A DNA stretch of 64,000 nucleotides from Paenibacillus sacheonensis (GTDB lineage: Bacteria; Bacillota; Bacilli; Paenibacillales; Paenibacillaceae), in the NCBI RefSeq assembly GCF_009909195.1, contig NZ_JAAAMU010000006.1, positions 248,001 through 312,000 on the forward strand, written 5' to 3'. The notes below the pieces were generated by a model. That model saw nothing but the letters and a program-made list of their open reading frames with translations. It did no database searches and was not told the DNA's origin. This document shows positions 42,444 through 51,026 of the stretch, piece by piece (the stretch's first letter is position 1; the number at the start of each line of letters is the position of its first letter). The position numbers and the translations under genes are program-made.

Positions 42444-42771
42444 ACGTCTTGCTCTGAAGCATGCGACCTGCGGGCAGGATGGGTCTCCACTCGCTGTTGT
42501 TGCCGGATTTCTATGAATTCACTTTTCAATTGTTGAAATCCAGCTACAAAGGCGACCGTTACACTGTTCCGACTCCATCCTGACCTTCGGTCACACTTTT
42601 GCGCAAGTTTTTACTGGAAGTGGACAGATTCGAGCCTCGCCTATTTTATGTCGGCTCGGTTTCATTTCAATACCTTTCTATACGCTTCAATGCGTGCTGC
42701 TGCATCCGTTCGGGATCAAGGATTCACCCAAAACAAAAATAGAGAAACAAACCGAGAGGATGGAGAGGCCG
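42444..42771. other. Intergenic region between Lrp regulator and chromate transporter
   Basis: No gene is evident. A stretch near 42547 (AAAGGCGACCGTTACACTGTT) loosely resembles the IS-end remnants at 23.4 and 35.7 kb, but the match is too short to call. The transporter promoter is probably here. Confidence 0.35.
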
Positions 42772-43320
42772 ATGTGGACCGATTTATGGAAGCTGTTTCT
42801 TTCGTTCGGACGCGCGACGATGCTGGGATACGGGGGAGGGCCTTCGATTATTCCGCTTTATGAGAATGAGGTCGTAAGCCGGATGTCGTGGATGACGACG
42901 GAGGATTTCGGTCATGCGCTGGCGTTCGGCAACTCGCTGCCGGGGCCGATCGCCACGAAGCTCGCGGCTTACATCGGCTTCAAGATCGCCGGCTGGCCCG
43001 GCGCGATCGTCGCGCTGGCCGCCGTCGTTCTGCCGACGGCGCTGCTCATGATCGTGCTCGTCGGGGTCATGTCCAAGCTGCAAAACAACCCTTATATCAA
43101 GGGCATGATTCGCGGCATCCAGCCCGTGATCTTCGTCATGATGGCGATGCTGGCGTATGATTTTGCCAAATACGCCATGAAGACGACGCCGGGCGTCATT
43201 TCGTTCATACCGTTCCTGTTAGCTGCCGGGTATTTTATTCTGGTGAACTATTTGAACCTGAATGCGGTGTACGGCATCATCGGATCGCTGGTCATCGGGG
43301 CGCTGTTCCTGCGGCGATAA
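42772..43320 (+). CDS. Single-domain chromate transporter (CHR family)
   Basis: A 182-residue membrane protein with one CHR domain. It starts MWTDLWKLFLSFGRATMLGYGGGPSIIPLYENEVV and contains the diagnostic FGNSLPGPIATKLAAYIGFKIAGWPGA. Five to six helices follow. Short CHR proteins normally occur as adjacent N/C pairs that form one pump (for example YwrB/YwrA). Only one is present here: the next gene is nagA on the other strand. It either acts as a homodimer or has lost its partner. I set the start at the ATG at 42772 with GGAG 6 bases upstream; an ATG at 42760 is the alternative. Confidence 0.87.
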   Translation: MWTDLWKLFLSFGRATMLGYGGGPSIIPLYENEVVSRMSWMTTEDFGHALAFGNSLPGPIATKLAAYIGFKIAGWPGAIVALAAVVLPTALLMIVLVGVMSKLQNNPYIKGMIRGIQPVIFVMMAMLAYDFAKYAMKTTPGVISFIPFLLAAGYFILVNYLNLNAVYGIIGSLVIGALFLRR

Positions 43321-43334
43321 TCGCGTGCAACATA

Positions 43335-43399
43335 AAAAGGCTGTCGCACATGGTCGCGTCCGTTGTATCGACAACGTCGCTCGCTATGACGACAGCCTT
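43335..43399 (-). terminator. Terminator at the end of the nagA operon
   Basis: AAGGCTGTCG and CGACAGCCTT arms, with an inner TTGT-ATCG-ACAA stem, are followed by TTTTTATG on the minus strand. It can also serve the converging chromate-transporter gene. Confidence 0.7.
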
Positions 43400-43430
43400 C
43401 TATTCGTGTCGGGACCCGATGGCCGCTCCG

Positions 43431-44609
43431 TTAACGCGACGATTCCGCCCGGCGGTACACGACAGCGCCGTCCACCATGGTCCATTGCACTTCGAATCGT
43501 TCGTCCAACAGCACGAGATCCGCATCCATGCCCGGCGCCAGGCGGCCTTTGCGGGTCAGGCCGAGCACGGCCGCCGGCGTCTCCGTCGCCATCCGGACGG
43601 CATCCCGAAGCGGAATTCCGGCCTGCACGGCTTTCGCCAACGCCGCGTTCATCGTGATCGTGCTGGAAGCGAGCGTGCCGTCCGCAAGCGTGGCGACGCC
43701 GTCCGTTACCGTCACCCGGTGACCGCCGAAGAGATAGCTGCCATCCCCCATCCCCATCGCTTGGAGCGCGTCCGTAATGAGAACCATGCGATCGGCTCCC
43801 TTCTCGCGATAGAGCAACCGCACGATGGCGGGATGCAGATGAACGTCGTCGACGATGGCCTGCACGCTCACCCCGGGCTCTTCGAAGGCGGCGACGACAA
43901 CCCCCGGGTCGCGGTGATGGATCGGACGCATGCCGTTGAAGCAATGGGTCACATGGCTGGCGCCGCTGCGAAAGGCTTGCTTGGCTTCCTCGTAGGTCGC
44001 ATCGGAATGCGCCACGGAGACCACGATGCCTCGCTCCTTCAGGTAGGCGACCATTTCCAAGCCGCCGGGGAGCTCCGGCGCCAAGGTCACCATCCGGATC
44101 AAAGACCCTGCGCGTGCCAGAATCGCCTTCATCTCATCCAGGTCCGGATGGCGCAGGTACCGTTCGTTCTGCATGCCTTTGCGCTTCGTATTGAGGTACG
44201 GTCCCTCGATATGCACGCCGGCCACGCGAGCTCCGGCTTCATTCCCGATGAAACGGGCGACGCTGTCCAGCATGCCGAACAGGTCCTCCGCCGACGAGGA
44301 GACGGAGGTCGCCAGGAACGACGTGCAGCCCGTTCGGGCGCATGCGGCGGAGACGGCCTCCAGGCTGCGGGCCGTACCGTCCATCATATCGAAGCCGTCG
44401 GCGCCGTGAATATGGACGTCGATCATGCCGGGAATGAGCAGTCCGCCTCCCCCGTCGATCTCCGTATCCGCCGCTTCGTTCCTAATAAGCGCCGCTCCGC
44501 CCCGAAGAACCTCCGCGATGACGCCATCCCGGATTGCGACATCGCCCGTTACCGTCCCGGATTCGGACTTGTCCAACAATCGTACGTTTCGGATGATGCA
44601 TACCGGCAT
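43431..44609 (-). CDS. nagA: N-acetylglucosamine-6-phosphate deacetylase
   Basis: A 392-residue cytoplasmic metallo-hydrolase that removes acetate from GlcNAc-6-P (or, in some relatives, GalNAc-6-P). Seen: HIH (H66, H68) in IPGMIDVHIHGADGFD; the metal Glu in GVHIEGPYLN (E135); THCFNGMRPIHHRDPG; and the catalytic Asp in MVLITDALQAMG. It follows the DeoR regulator by 26 bp with a GGAGGGACGC site and is the last gene of the GH38 run. No nagB or kinase gene is in the window. With the class II aldolase nearby, an AgaA (GalNAc) role is possible. Confidence 0.93.
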   Translation of the reverse strand: MPVCIIRNVRLLDKSESGTVTGDVAIRDGVIAEVLRGGAALIRNEAADTEIDGGGGLLIPGMIDVHIHGADGFDMMDGTARSLEAVSAACARTGCTSFLATSVSSSAEDLFGMLDSVARFIGNEAGARVAGVHIEGPYLNTKRKGMQNERYLRHPDLDEMKAILARAGSLIRMVTLAPELPGGLEMVAYLKERGIVVSVAHSDATYEEAKQAFRSGASHVTHCFNGMRPIHHRDPGVVVAAFEEPGVSVQAIVDDVHLHPAIVRLLYREKGADRMVLITDALQAMGMGDGSYLFGGHRVTVTDGVATLADGTLASSTITMNAALAKAVQAGIPLRDAVRMATETPAAVLGLTRKGRLAPGMDADLVLLDERFEVQWTMVDGAVVYRRAESSR

Positions 44610-44635
44610 AATTGCGTCCCTCCTATCCGCCTGCT

Positions 44636-45442
44636 TTATTCAGTTCCCTGTGCCTCTGTCCTGCCCACGGGAACGGCGATCACCTTCACGCCTTGGGCTT
44701 CGATCTCCTGCAGCAGGGCCGGTTCTACCAGGTCGCTGGTAATGAGCATATCCACGTTGTCGAAGCCGCTGAACGAGAGCAGGGCTTGACGGCTGAACTT
44801 GCTGTGATCGGCAACGACGACCACCTGCTGGGCGGATTCGATCATCGCCCGCTTGATCTCGGCCTCGTACGGGTCGGAGCTGGTAAAGCCTTTCTTGAGC
44901 GAGATGCCGGAGGTCCCGAGAAAGACGTAATCCGCATTATACTTTCGCATCTCCGCTTCCGCCTGAGGGCCGACGATGCTCATCGATTTCTTGATCAGCT
45001 TCCCGCCGAGCAGGAAGATATTCGTGCCTTCCGCGCTCGCGCATTCTTCGGCGATATTGACGCCATTGGTTACAACCGTCAATTCATTCAGCGCCTTCAA
45101 ATAACGGGCGACGCACCAGGCCGTCGAGCCTGAATCCAGGATGACGATCTGCCCGTCCCGGACGAGCGACGCGGCTGCCGCGCCGATGGCGTCCTTCTCC
45201 TCGAACAGCTCGAATTTCCGCTGCTCGACCGGCGGGATTTGGTTGAAGGCGATCTGCAGATCGTCGGCAAGCACGGCGCCCCCGTAGTTCTTGACGATCA
45301 GCCCTTCCTTCTCCAACTGGTTCAAATCCCGCCGGACCGTTTCTTCGGATACGTTGAACTCACGGACCAGATCGGCCACCTTCACGCTTCTTTCCTTCAA
45401 GAGCCTCTCTTTAATCCGATGACGCCGCTCAATGACGATCAT
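44636..45442 (-). CDS. DeoR-family transcriptional regulator
   Basis: The 268 residues have an N-terminal winged HTH (about 5-57; RRHRIKERLLKERSVKVADLVREFNVSEETVRRDLNQLEKEG) and a C-terminal sugar-phosphate-sensing domain (about 75-250; ILDSGSTAWCVARYL, VVTNGVNIAEEC, FLLGGKLIKKSMSIVG, VVVADHSKFSRQALL). DeoR proteins usually repress and respond to a phosphorylated sugar. It sits between the mannosidase and nagA genes, so it probably controls this catabolic operon. A TATAAT box (45520-45525) upstream suggests its own promoter. AGGAGGAGTTAGC precedes the ATG. Confidence 0.92.
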   Translation of the reverse strand: MIVIERRHRIKERLLKERSVKVADLVREFNVSEETVRRDLNQLEKEGLIVKNYGGAVLADDLQIAFNQIPPVEQRKFELFEEKDAIGAAAASLVRDGQIVILDSGSTAWCVARYLKALNELTVVTNGVNIAEECASAEGTNIFLLGGKLIKKSMSIVGPQAEAEMRKYNADYVFLGTSGISLKKGFTSSDPYEAEIKRAMIESAQQVVVVADHSKFSRQALLSFSGFDNVDMLITSDLVEPALLQEIEAQGVKVIAVPVGRTEAQGTE

Positions 45443-45519
45443 GCTAACTCCTCCTAGCGAATCGGTCGCAAGCCGGAGCCGGCGCGAATCCGCACCGGTT
45501 CCGGCCGGTAATTACCCCC

Positions 45520-45525
45520 ATTATA
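45520..45525 (-). promoter_or_regulatory. Possible -10 box of the deoR-nagA unit
   Basis: A TATAAT hexamer lies 78 bp before the DeoR start, just after a small hairpin (45556-45574) that follows the mannosidase stop codon. No clear -35 box. Confidence 0.35.
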
Positions 45526-45575
45526 CCTGATCCCAGGCGCGCTTCCTATTATCGTTCGAAGGCGGCGGGAGCCTT

Positions 45576-48014
45576 CTAGAGCTCCCATTCGATCAGATTC
45601 GTCTCCGCGATCGGCAGGCTTGCATCCTTTGGAATGCGGAAGGTTTTGATTTCGCACGGACCGAAATCCGCCTCGATCGTCCGGTTCCATTTCGGGAGCT
45701 TAATGACGGCCCTGGTACTCGTCTTCGCCGTTTCGTAGGCGCGGATGACGAGATCGTCGCTATCTTCGGCCTTCTTCACGACGCTGACCAGCACGTTATC
45801 GGCGTCGACCGACAGATACGAATCCATTTGCGGCAGCTCGCCTTTATGGTACGTTTCGATCACGGTTATCGGACGCTGGTTCAGCTCCGCGGCCCGCTTG
45901 ACGGTTCCGGCCGTTTCCCAGGTCCCTTCATGCGGCAGGATCGCGTAATTCACCGTCTGAATGCCCTGGTCGATATACGAATAATGTCCCGTATCCGAAG
46001 GGACGAGCGGATCATGATGCGCATAGATGGGACTGCGAAGCAGCGTGATCGCCATCTCCTTGCCATGGATGCTGTAGCTGTATTTGGAATCGTTCATCAA
46101 GCTGACGCCGTAAACCTTGCCCGTCTCTCTCGTGATGCCCGAATAGTCGATCCACGATTGGCCGGGTTCTTCCTCGCCGTTATGCGCCCGTTCGATGAAG
46201 CCGTACGGCTGCTCGTAGGTCTGGCGGGTAAAGATCAGATTGATCGGGAAGACGAGCTTGAGCATCTTAAATTGCTCGCGCCAGTCGATGGTCGCCTTTA
46301 CGTCGATGTGGTCCAGCTCGGCATACATCGTGAAATCCTGCACGAGCGAAGACCGGCCGTATTCGCTCGTGACGCGAATCACCGATTTGACGGGACCATG
46401 CTCGACGAGCTGTACCCGGCTCGCGGCGAATGTGCCGGCGACGTTGTTGAAATGGAACACGTTATGGCTCCACGTATCCGTCTTGTCCTCGATGACGACC
46501 GGCTTGGCCGCGAGGTCCCGGAAGACTTCGACGTCATGAAGCTTATCGCGAAGCGAGGCGATATAACCGGTGGACGGGTCGAATTCGATCCGGAAACGGT
46601 TGTTCTCCATCGCATGGTCGTTCGCTACGATCGGCGAAGCCGCAGCCTTGGGCAACGACGGATTTGTCGTGAATTTGTATACGCGGTAGCCCAAGGACGG
46701 CAGCTGTGCGATGAAGCTGAGCCGATAACGCCCATTGCAGGTCGCGATCGGCTGAACCCGCTGGAAAGCGACGGGACGTCCCGCTTCGTCCACGAGCACG
46801 TGCTCGTCCTTGAAGCCGCCGACCTCGACTTCAACGTTCACGCGGCTCTTCCAGGCATGGGGATTGAACACCACGATCGGCTTCATGTTTTCCTCTTCCT
46901 CGATATGAATCTTCCACGACAAGGATTGGACGGCATGGTTCAATCCGCGGGAAGCGATGGCGAGCGCTTCGCCATATTCGTTGCGCGCATCGTCATACGC
47001 CGTCTCGATGCTCGTGCCCGCCAGAATATCGTGGAACTGATTGAACAGGATATTCTTCCACGCGCGGTCAAAATCCTTCGGGTACGGCTGGCCGGTCGTC
47101 CACGAGGCGATCGAGGACAGCTTCTCCGCCGCCGCCATCAGATTCTCCGCTCTCCGGTTCCACTGCTTCACGCCCGAATGCGCCGCGTAACAGCCGCTGG
47201 CGTGATGCTGCAGATCGTCATGGACGACGGGGAACGGCAGCTGCCGGTTCTCCATGTCCGCGAAAAATTCGTTCGGCGAGCTGAAGGCCAGCTCGACCTC
47301 GTCCTGCTCCCGTTGAAGCCGCTTGATGCTGTCGATGTTCTCCCGCGTCGGACCGCCTCCGTGGTTGCCCACGCCGTAGAAGCACATCAGCTGGTCGAAC
47401 GGCGCCCGCAGCTCCGTCTCGCAGCGACGAATATGGTTCTCCAGGTCTTTGCCCCAGGAGCAGTATTCGAACAGGATGCGGAAGGCCAGCACGTGGGAGC
47501 CGTCGTCCGATTCCCACTTGAACAGCCGGCCCGGAAGCCCCTTCTCGTTCGGCATGGGCCGCATCATCACGTAATAATCCATGCCGCTCTTCTTCAGAAT
47601 CTGCGGCATCATGCCGAAATGGCCGAAGCTGTCCACGTTGTAGCCGACCTTGGCGGTGACGCCGAGCTTCTCCTTGAAATACCGCTGGCCGTACAGTCCC
47701 TGCCGGACGAACGATTCGCCGCTCGGGATGTTGCAGTCCGGCTGAATCCACCAGCCGCCGACGATCACCCACCTGCCTTCGGCGACGCGCGCTTGGATCT
47801 CCCGGAACATCGCGGGATCGTTCTGTTCCACCCACTCGTAGTTTTGCGCGGAGCTGGAGGTGAAGACGAAATCGTCGTATTCCTGCATCCGGTCAAGCGC
47901 CGAGCGAAACGTCGCTTTCGTCTCCTGAAAGCCCTCCTGCCACGGCCAGAGCCAGACCGGGTCCAGATGGGCATTGCCGATCATGTACAGCTTCTTCTTG
48001 TTTTCGTTCTTCAT
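45576..48014 (-). CDS. Alpha-mannosidase, GH38
   Basis: A cytoplasmic enzyme of about 812 residues that trims alpha-linked mannose from imported oligosaccharides. The zinc site begins with NAHLDPVWLWPWQEG (H16, D18). The nucleophile Asp is in GYNVDSFGHFGMMPQIL (D128), and GVGNHGGGPTRENI is the third GH38 signature. The C-terminal half holds the usual beta-domains (FNPHAWKSRVNVEVE, AELDHIDVKATIDWREQ). I take the ATG at 48014 (MKNENKKKLYMIG) as start because the family N-terminus begins there; in-frame ATGs lie upstream to 48065, and none has a strong ribosome site. It lies between the aldolase and DeoR genes on the same strand. Confidence 0.92.
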   Translation of the reverse strand: MKNENKKKLYMIGNAHLDPVWLWPWQEGFQETKATFRSALDRMQEYDDFVFTSSSAQNYEWVEQNDPAMFREIQARVAEGRWVIVGGWWIQPDCNIPSGESFVRQGLYGQRYFKEKLGVTAKVGYNVDSFGHFGMMPQILKKSGMDYYVMMRPMPNEKGLPGRLFKWESDDGSHVLAFRILFEYCSWGKDLENHIRRCETELRAPFDQLMCFYGVGNHGGGPTRENIDSIKRLQREQDEVELAFSSPNEFFADMENRQLPFPVVHDDLQHHASGCYAAHSGVKQWNRRAENLMAAAEKLSSIASWTTGQPYPKDFDRAWKNILFNQFHDILAGTSIETAYDDARNEYGEALAIASRGLNHAVQSLSWKIHIEEEENMKPIVVFNPHAWKSRVNVEVEVGGFKDEHVLVDEAGRPVAFQRVQPIATCNGRYRLSFIAQLPSLGYRVYKFTTNPSLPKAAASPIVANDHAMENNRFRIEFDPSTGYIASLRDKLHDVEVFRDLAAKPVVIEDKTDTWSHNVFHFNNVAGTFAASRVQLVEHGPVKSVIRVTSEYGRSSLVQDFTMYAELDHIDVKATIDWREQFKMLKLVFPINLIFTRQTYEQPYGFIERAHNGEEEPGQSWIDYSGITRETGKVYGVSLMNDSKYSYSIHGKEMAITLLRSPIYAHHDPLVPSDTGHYSYIDQGIQTVNYAILPHEGTWETAGTVKRAAELNQRPITVIETYHKGELPQMDSYLSVDADNVLVSVVKKAEDSDDLVIRAYETAKTSTRAVIKLPKWNRTIEADFGPCEIKTFRIPKDASLPIAETNLIEWEL

Positions 48015-48159
48015 AATCGAACCGGTCCCCGTTTCGTGCGTGGTATCATTAATCATTCGATACATTCATATGGTTCTGGTTCATCGCGTTCATGCTCCAG
48101 GATGATCGTAGATGATCGTACTCGTCATAAAGCCAAAGCCTCAAAACCTGCAAGAGAAT

Positions 48160-49086
48160 CTACTCCGCCGAATATGCGAATTGGCCCGCTTTGCCCGCGC
48201 AGCCCAGGAACTGCGTCATTTTGTCCGCCACGACCGCCTCGACGGCCGCCCGCCCCTTCTCCAAATCCTCCGGCGACAGGCGCTTGCAAGCCTCGTTCGT
48301 CATTCGCTCTTCCCGCCCGAGCGCGGCCAGGAACGCCAGCTCCAGATCGGTGGCGATATTCACCTTGCTCACGCCGCCTCCCGGAAGCAGGATGGCCTGC
48401 TTCATCATCTCCGCCGGCACGCCCGAGCCGCCGTGAAGCACCAGATGCACCGGCGTCAGCGCGCGGATCGCCTGCAGCCGCTTGTAGTCGATGCTCGGCA
48501 GCTTCACCATATAGACGCCGTGGGCGGTGCCGCAAGAGACGGCCAGCGCGTCCACGCCCGTCTCGCCGACGAAACGCAGCGCTTCCTGCGGGTCCGTGAA
48601 CAGTTCCTCGTCCTTGTCCGTCTCGACGAAATCCGTCGTTCCGATCATCCCGAGCTCCGCCTCGACCGACACGCCGTGCCGGTGCGCGTAGTCGGCCGCT
48701 TCCTTGGAATCGGCGATGTTGTCTTCGAGCCGCTTCTCCGAGGCATCGATCATGACGGAGGTGAAGCCCGCGGCGATCGCCTCTCGGATGACCGCCATGT
48801 CCTTGGTATGGTCTAGATGAAGCACGACCGGCACCGTGATTCGTTCCGATTCGATGCACGCGTAGAATTCGTCCGCGAACGCCTTGGGCGTAATGCCGTA
48901 GCGATCGAGCTCCTTGCTCGAGATCTGCACGATCAGCGGAGACTGCGTTCGCTCGCCCGCCCGAAGAACGGCCGCGATCATCGGCGTATAGCGCGGCGAG
49001 AACGACCCCAGCGCGTAACCGCCCTTTTCCGCCTGTTCCATTCCCTTCTTCAGCACAACGACGTTCGATGGTTTCACTCTAGTCAT
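48160..49086 (-). CDS. Class II ketose-bisphosphate aldolase (fructose/tagatose-bisphosphate type)
   Basis: 308 residues with the class II zinc-aldolase landmarks: PVVLHLDHTKDMAVI (zinc His and catalytic Asp), VEAELGMIG, VSCGTAHGVY, LVLHGGSGVPAEMM and KVNIATDLELAF. Such enzymes split fructose-1,6- or tagatose-1,6-bisphosphate. Position between a sugar importer and the mannosidase/NagA genes suggests a dedicated aldolase, and the tagatose version (as in GalNAc catabolism) is an attractive guess. The match ends in KAGQFAYSAE, slightly unlike FbaA. GGGAGCTGGACAGG precedes the ATG. It lies 46 bp after the second permease gene. Confidence 0.9.
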   Translation of the reverse strand: MTRVKPSNVVVLKKGMEQAEKGGYALGSFSPRYTPMIAAVLRAGERTQSPLIVQISSKELDRYGITPKAFADEFYACIESERITVPVVLHLDHTKDMAVIREAIAAGFTSVMIDASEKRLEDNIADSKEAADYAHRHGVSVEAELGMIGTTDFVETDKDEELFTDPQEALRFVGETGVDALAVSCGTAHGVYMVKLPSIDYKRLQAIRALTPVHLVLHGGSGVPAEMMKQAILLPGGGVSKVNIATDLELAFLAALGREERMTNEACKRLSPEDLEKGRAAVEAVVADKMTQFLGCAGKAGQFAYSAE

Positions 49087-49132
49087 CCTGTCCAGCTCCC
49101 TCTGCGATTCGTATGTCAGCCCGGCTTGGGCG

Positions 49133-50011
49133 TTATCCTTTCGTACCCGACGAAATGTTCATGCCTTCGATGAAATACCGTTGGAAAAAGAAAAACAACG
49201 CGACGACCGGCAGCATCGCCATCAGCGAGCCGGCCATCAGATAGTGCCACTGCGTCGTCTCCTGTCCCTTGAACGACTGCAGGCCGATTTGCAAATTGAA
49301 CATCGATTCCTTGTTAATGTAAATGAGCGGTCCGAGGAAATCGTTCCACGCGCCCTGGAAGGTCATGATCGCAATGACGACGACGGCAGGCTTGGCGAGC
49401 GGGATCATAATCTTCCACCAAATGTAATAGTGGCTCGCTCCGTCGATTTTGCCTGCTTCGATTAATTCGTTCGGTATCGACATAAAGAACTGGCGAATCA
49501 GGAAGATCTGATAGGCGGCCCCGAAGAATCCGGGAACCGTCAGCGGCAGATAGGTGCCGACCCAATGGAATTTGGAGAACATGATGTATTGCGGAATCAG
49601 CGTCACGAAGCTCGGAATCATCATCGTGGCGAGCATGAGCGAGAACAGGAAGTTCCTGCCCGGAAACTTGATTTTGGCGAAGCCGTACGCGATGAACGTG
49701 TTGGCCAAGATATGCGACACGACGCCGATCCCTGCCAGCAGCAGCGTATTGAGCGTATAGCGGGTGAAGTGGCCCTTGCTCCAGGCCAGCTCGTAATTCT
49801 CCCAATGGATCGCCTTCGGAATCCAGGTCGGCGGGTAGGTCATGATCTCGGTCAGCGATTTCAGCGACGTCGCGATCATCCACCACAAAGGCAGCAGAAG
49901 GAGTAAGGAGATGCCGACCAGCACGAGCAGCAGAATGGTTTTGCCGACCCGCTGCTTGGTCTTGCGGCTTTGAAAATACCGGCCGTCGCTCGCGGCAGCT
50001 CTGGTGCTCAT
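49133..50011 (-). CDS. Sugar ABC transporter permease, MalG-like
   Basis: A 292-residue permease with TM1 at about 25-45 (TILLLVLVGISLLLLLPLWWMIATSLKS), the EAA loop ELIEAGKIDGASHYYIWWKIMIPLAKP and a C-terminus ending EGMNISSGTKG. The ATG at 50011 overlaps the stop of the first permease gene by 4 bp (ATGA), with GGAGGCGACAACCG upstream. With the gene at 50008 and the lipoprotein at 51027 it imports an oligosaccharide, probably mannose- or aminosugar-containing, judging from the enzymes downstream. Confidence 0.92.
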   Translation of the reverse strand: MSTRAAASDGRYFQSRKTKQRVGKTILLLVLVGISLLLLLPLWWMIATSLKSLTEIMTYPPTWIPKAIHWENYELAWSKGHFTRYTLNTLLLAGIGVVSHILANTFIAYGFAKIKFPGRNFLFSLMLATMMIPSFVTLIPQYIMFSKFHWVGTYLPLTVPGFFGAAYQIFLIRQFFMSIPNELIEAGKIDGASHYYIWWKIMIPLAKPAVVVIAIMTFQGAWNDFLGPLIYINKESMFNLQIGLQSFKGQETTQWHYLMAGSLMAMLPVVALFFFFQRYFIEGMNISSGTKG

Positions 50012-50943
50012 CGGTTGTCGCCTCCTTCGTAATGAACCCAATATTTCGAGAGCAGCATGTTCGCGACCGTCAAGACGATGACGACGACGAACAGGAACCA
50101 GGCCATCGCCATCGCATAGCCCATGTCATACACCTTGAATGCTTTCAGGAACATATGCAGATTGAAGAACAGCAGCGAATTCACGGGCGAACCCGGCGCA
50201 TTCATGTCGTTCGACATCACGTAACCTTCCTGGAAGATCTGGAAGCCGCCGATCAAATGCGTAATCAATTCGAATAGGAGCACGGGCGTGATCATCGGAA
50301 CCGTGATATGCCAGAACCGCCTGATCGGGCCTGCTCCGTCGATCTCCGACGCCTCGTACAGCTGCTCCGGCACATTCTGAAGACTGGCCAGATACAGCAG
50401 CATTCCCCCGCCGACGCTCCACAGCTTCATGAGAATAATCGCCGGCTTCGTCCATACGGGATCCACGAGCCAGGCGGGACCGTCCACGCCGAACCAGCCG
50501 ATCATGACGTTGATGAGCCCGCTTCCGGGCGTCAGCAGCATCTGCCATAGGATATACAGCGCGACCCCCGAGAGAATCGAAGGCAGGTAGAAGACCGTCC
50601 GGAACACCTTCATGCCGGGGATCTTCTGGTTCAGCATGACGGCCAGCAGCAGGGAACCGAGCGTCGTAAGAGGCACGCTGAACACGACGTAATACAAGGT
50701 ATTGTGAAGCGACTTCCAGAACAGCGGATCATGGAAGAACATGTTGGTGTAGTTCCGCGTGCCGATCCAGTCCTGCCTGGACGTAATGTCGTAATTCGTG
50801 AAGCTTGCATAGAGCGAGAACAACAGCGGAACCGCGGTAAACACCAGGAAGCCGATCACCCAAGGCGAGACGAATATAAAGCCCTGCCTGGCTTCCTTCC
50901 GTTCCTGCAATCCCATTCTTCTCTTCTTGACGGCTGAAGCCAT
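50008..50943 (-). CDS. Sugar ABC transporter permease, MalF-like
   Basis: A permease of about 311 residues with six helices. It begins GFIFVSPWVIGFLVFTAVPLLFSLYASFTNYD and carries the EAA loop QLYEASEIDGAGPIRRFWHITVPMITP. The start is the ATG at 50943 (or one two codons upstream), with AAAGGGGA upstream. It follows the binding-protein gene by 83 bp, a gap that contains a hairpin, and is coupled to the second permease by a 4-bp overlap. Confidence 0.92.
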   Translation of the reverse strand: MASAVKKRRMGLQERKEARQGFIFVSPWVIGFLVFTAVPLLFSLYASFTNYDITSRQDWIGTRNYTNMFFHDPLFWKSLHNTLYYVVFSVPLTTLGSLLLAVMLNQKIPGMKVFRTVFYLPSILSGVALYILWQMLLTPGSGLINVMIGWFGVDGPAWLVDPVWTKPAIILMKLWSVGGGMLLYLASLQNVPEQLYEASEIDGAGPIRRFWHITVPMITPVLLFELITHLIGGFQIFQEGYVMSNDMNAPGSPVNSLLFFNLHMFLKAFKVYDMGYAMAMAWFLFVVVIVLTVANMLLSKYWVHYEGGDNR

Positions 50944-50981
50944 GGTCATTCCCCTTTCCGTCTTGGCGGGCAGCAACGAAG

Positions 50982-51012
50982 GAGGGGAGTGACGGTTAGC
51001 ACCACTCCCCTC
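50982..51012 (-). terminator. Intercistronic hairpin between binding-protein and permease genes
   Basis: GAGGGGAGTG and CACTCCCCTC form a perfect 10-bp stem with an 11-base loop, 15 bp after the lipoprotein stop. There is no T run. Such hairpins usually stabilise the upstream mRNA, or attenuate transcription, so that binding protein outnumbers permease. Confidence 0.65.
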
Positions 51013-51026
51013 AAGGGCACTGCTAT

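Noticed and set aside
42547-42570. Third copy of the insertion-sequence end remnant
   Set aside because: Only about 11-16 bases match (AGGCGACCGTT and CTGTT), which is too short to separate from chance.
45828-48599. A 923-codon open frame on the plus strand
   Set aside because: It is antisense to the GH38, aldolase and intergenic sequence, with Arg/His/Val-rich composition and no recognisable motif: a high-GC shadow frame.
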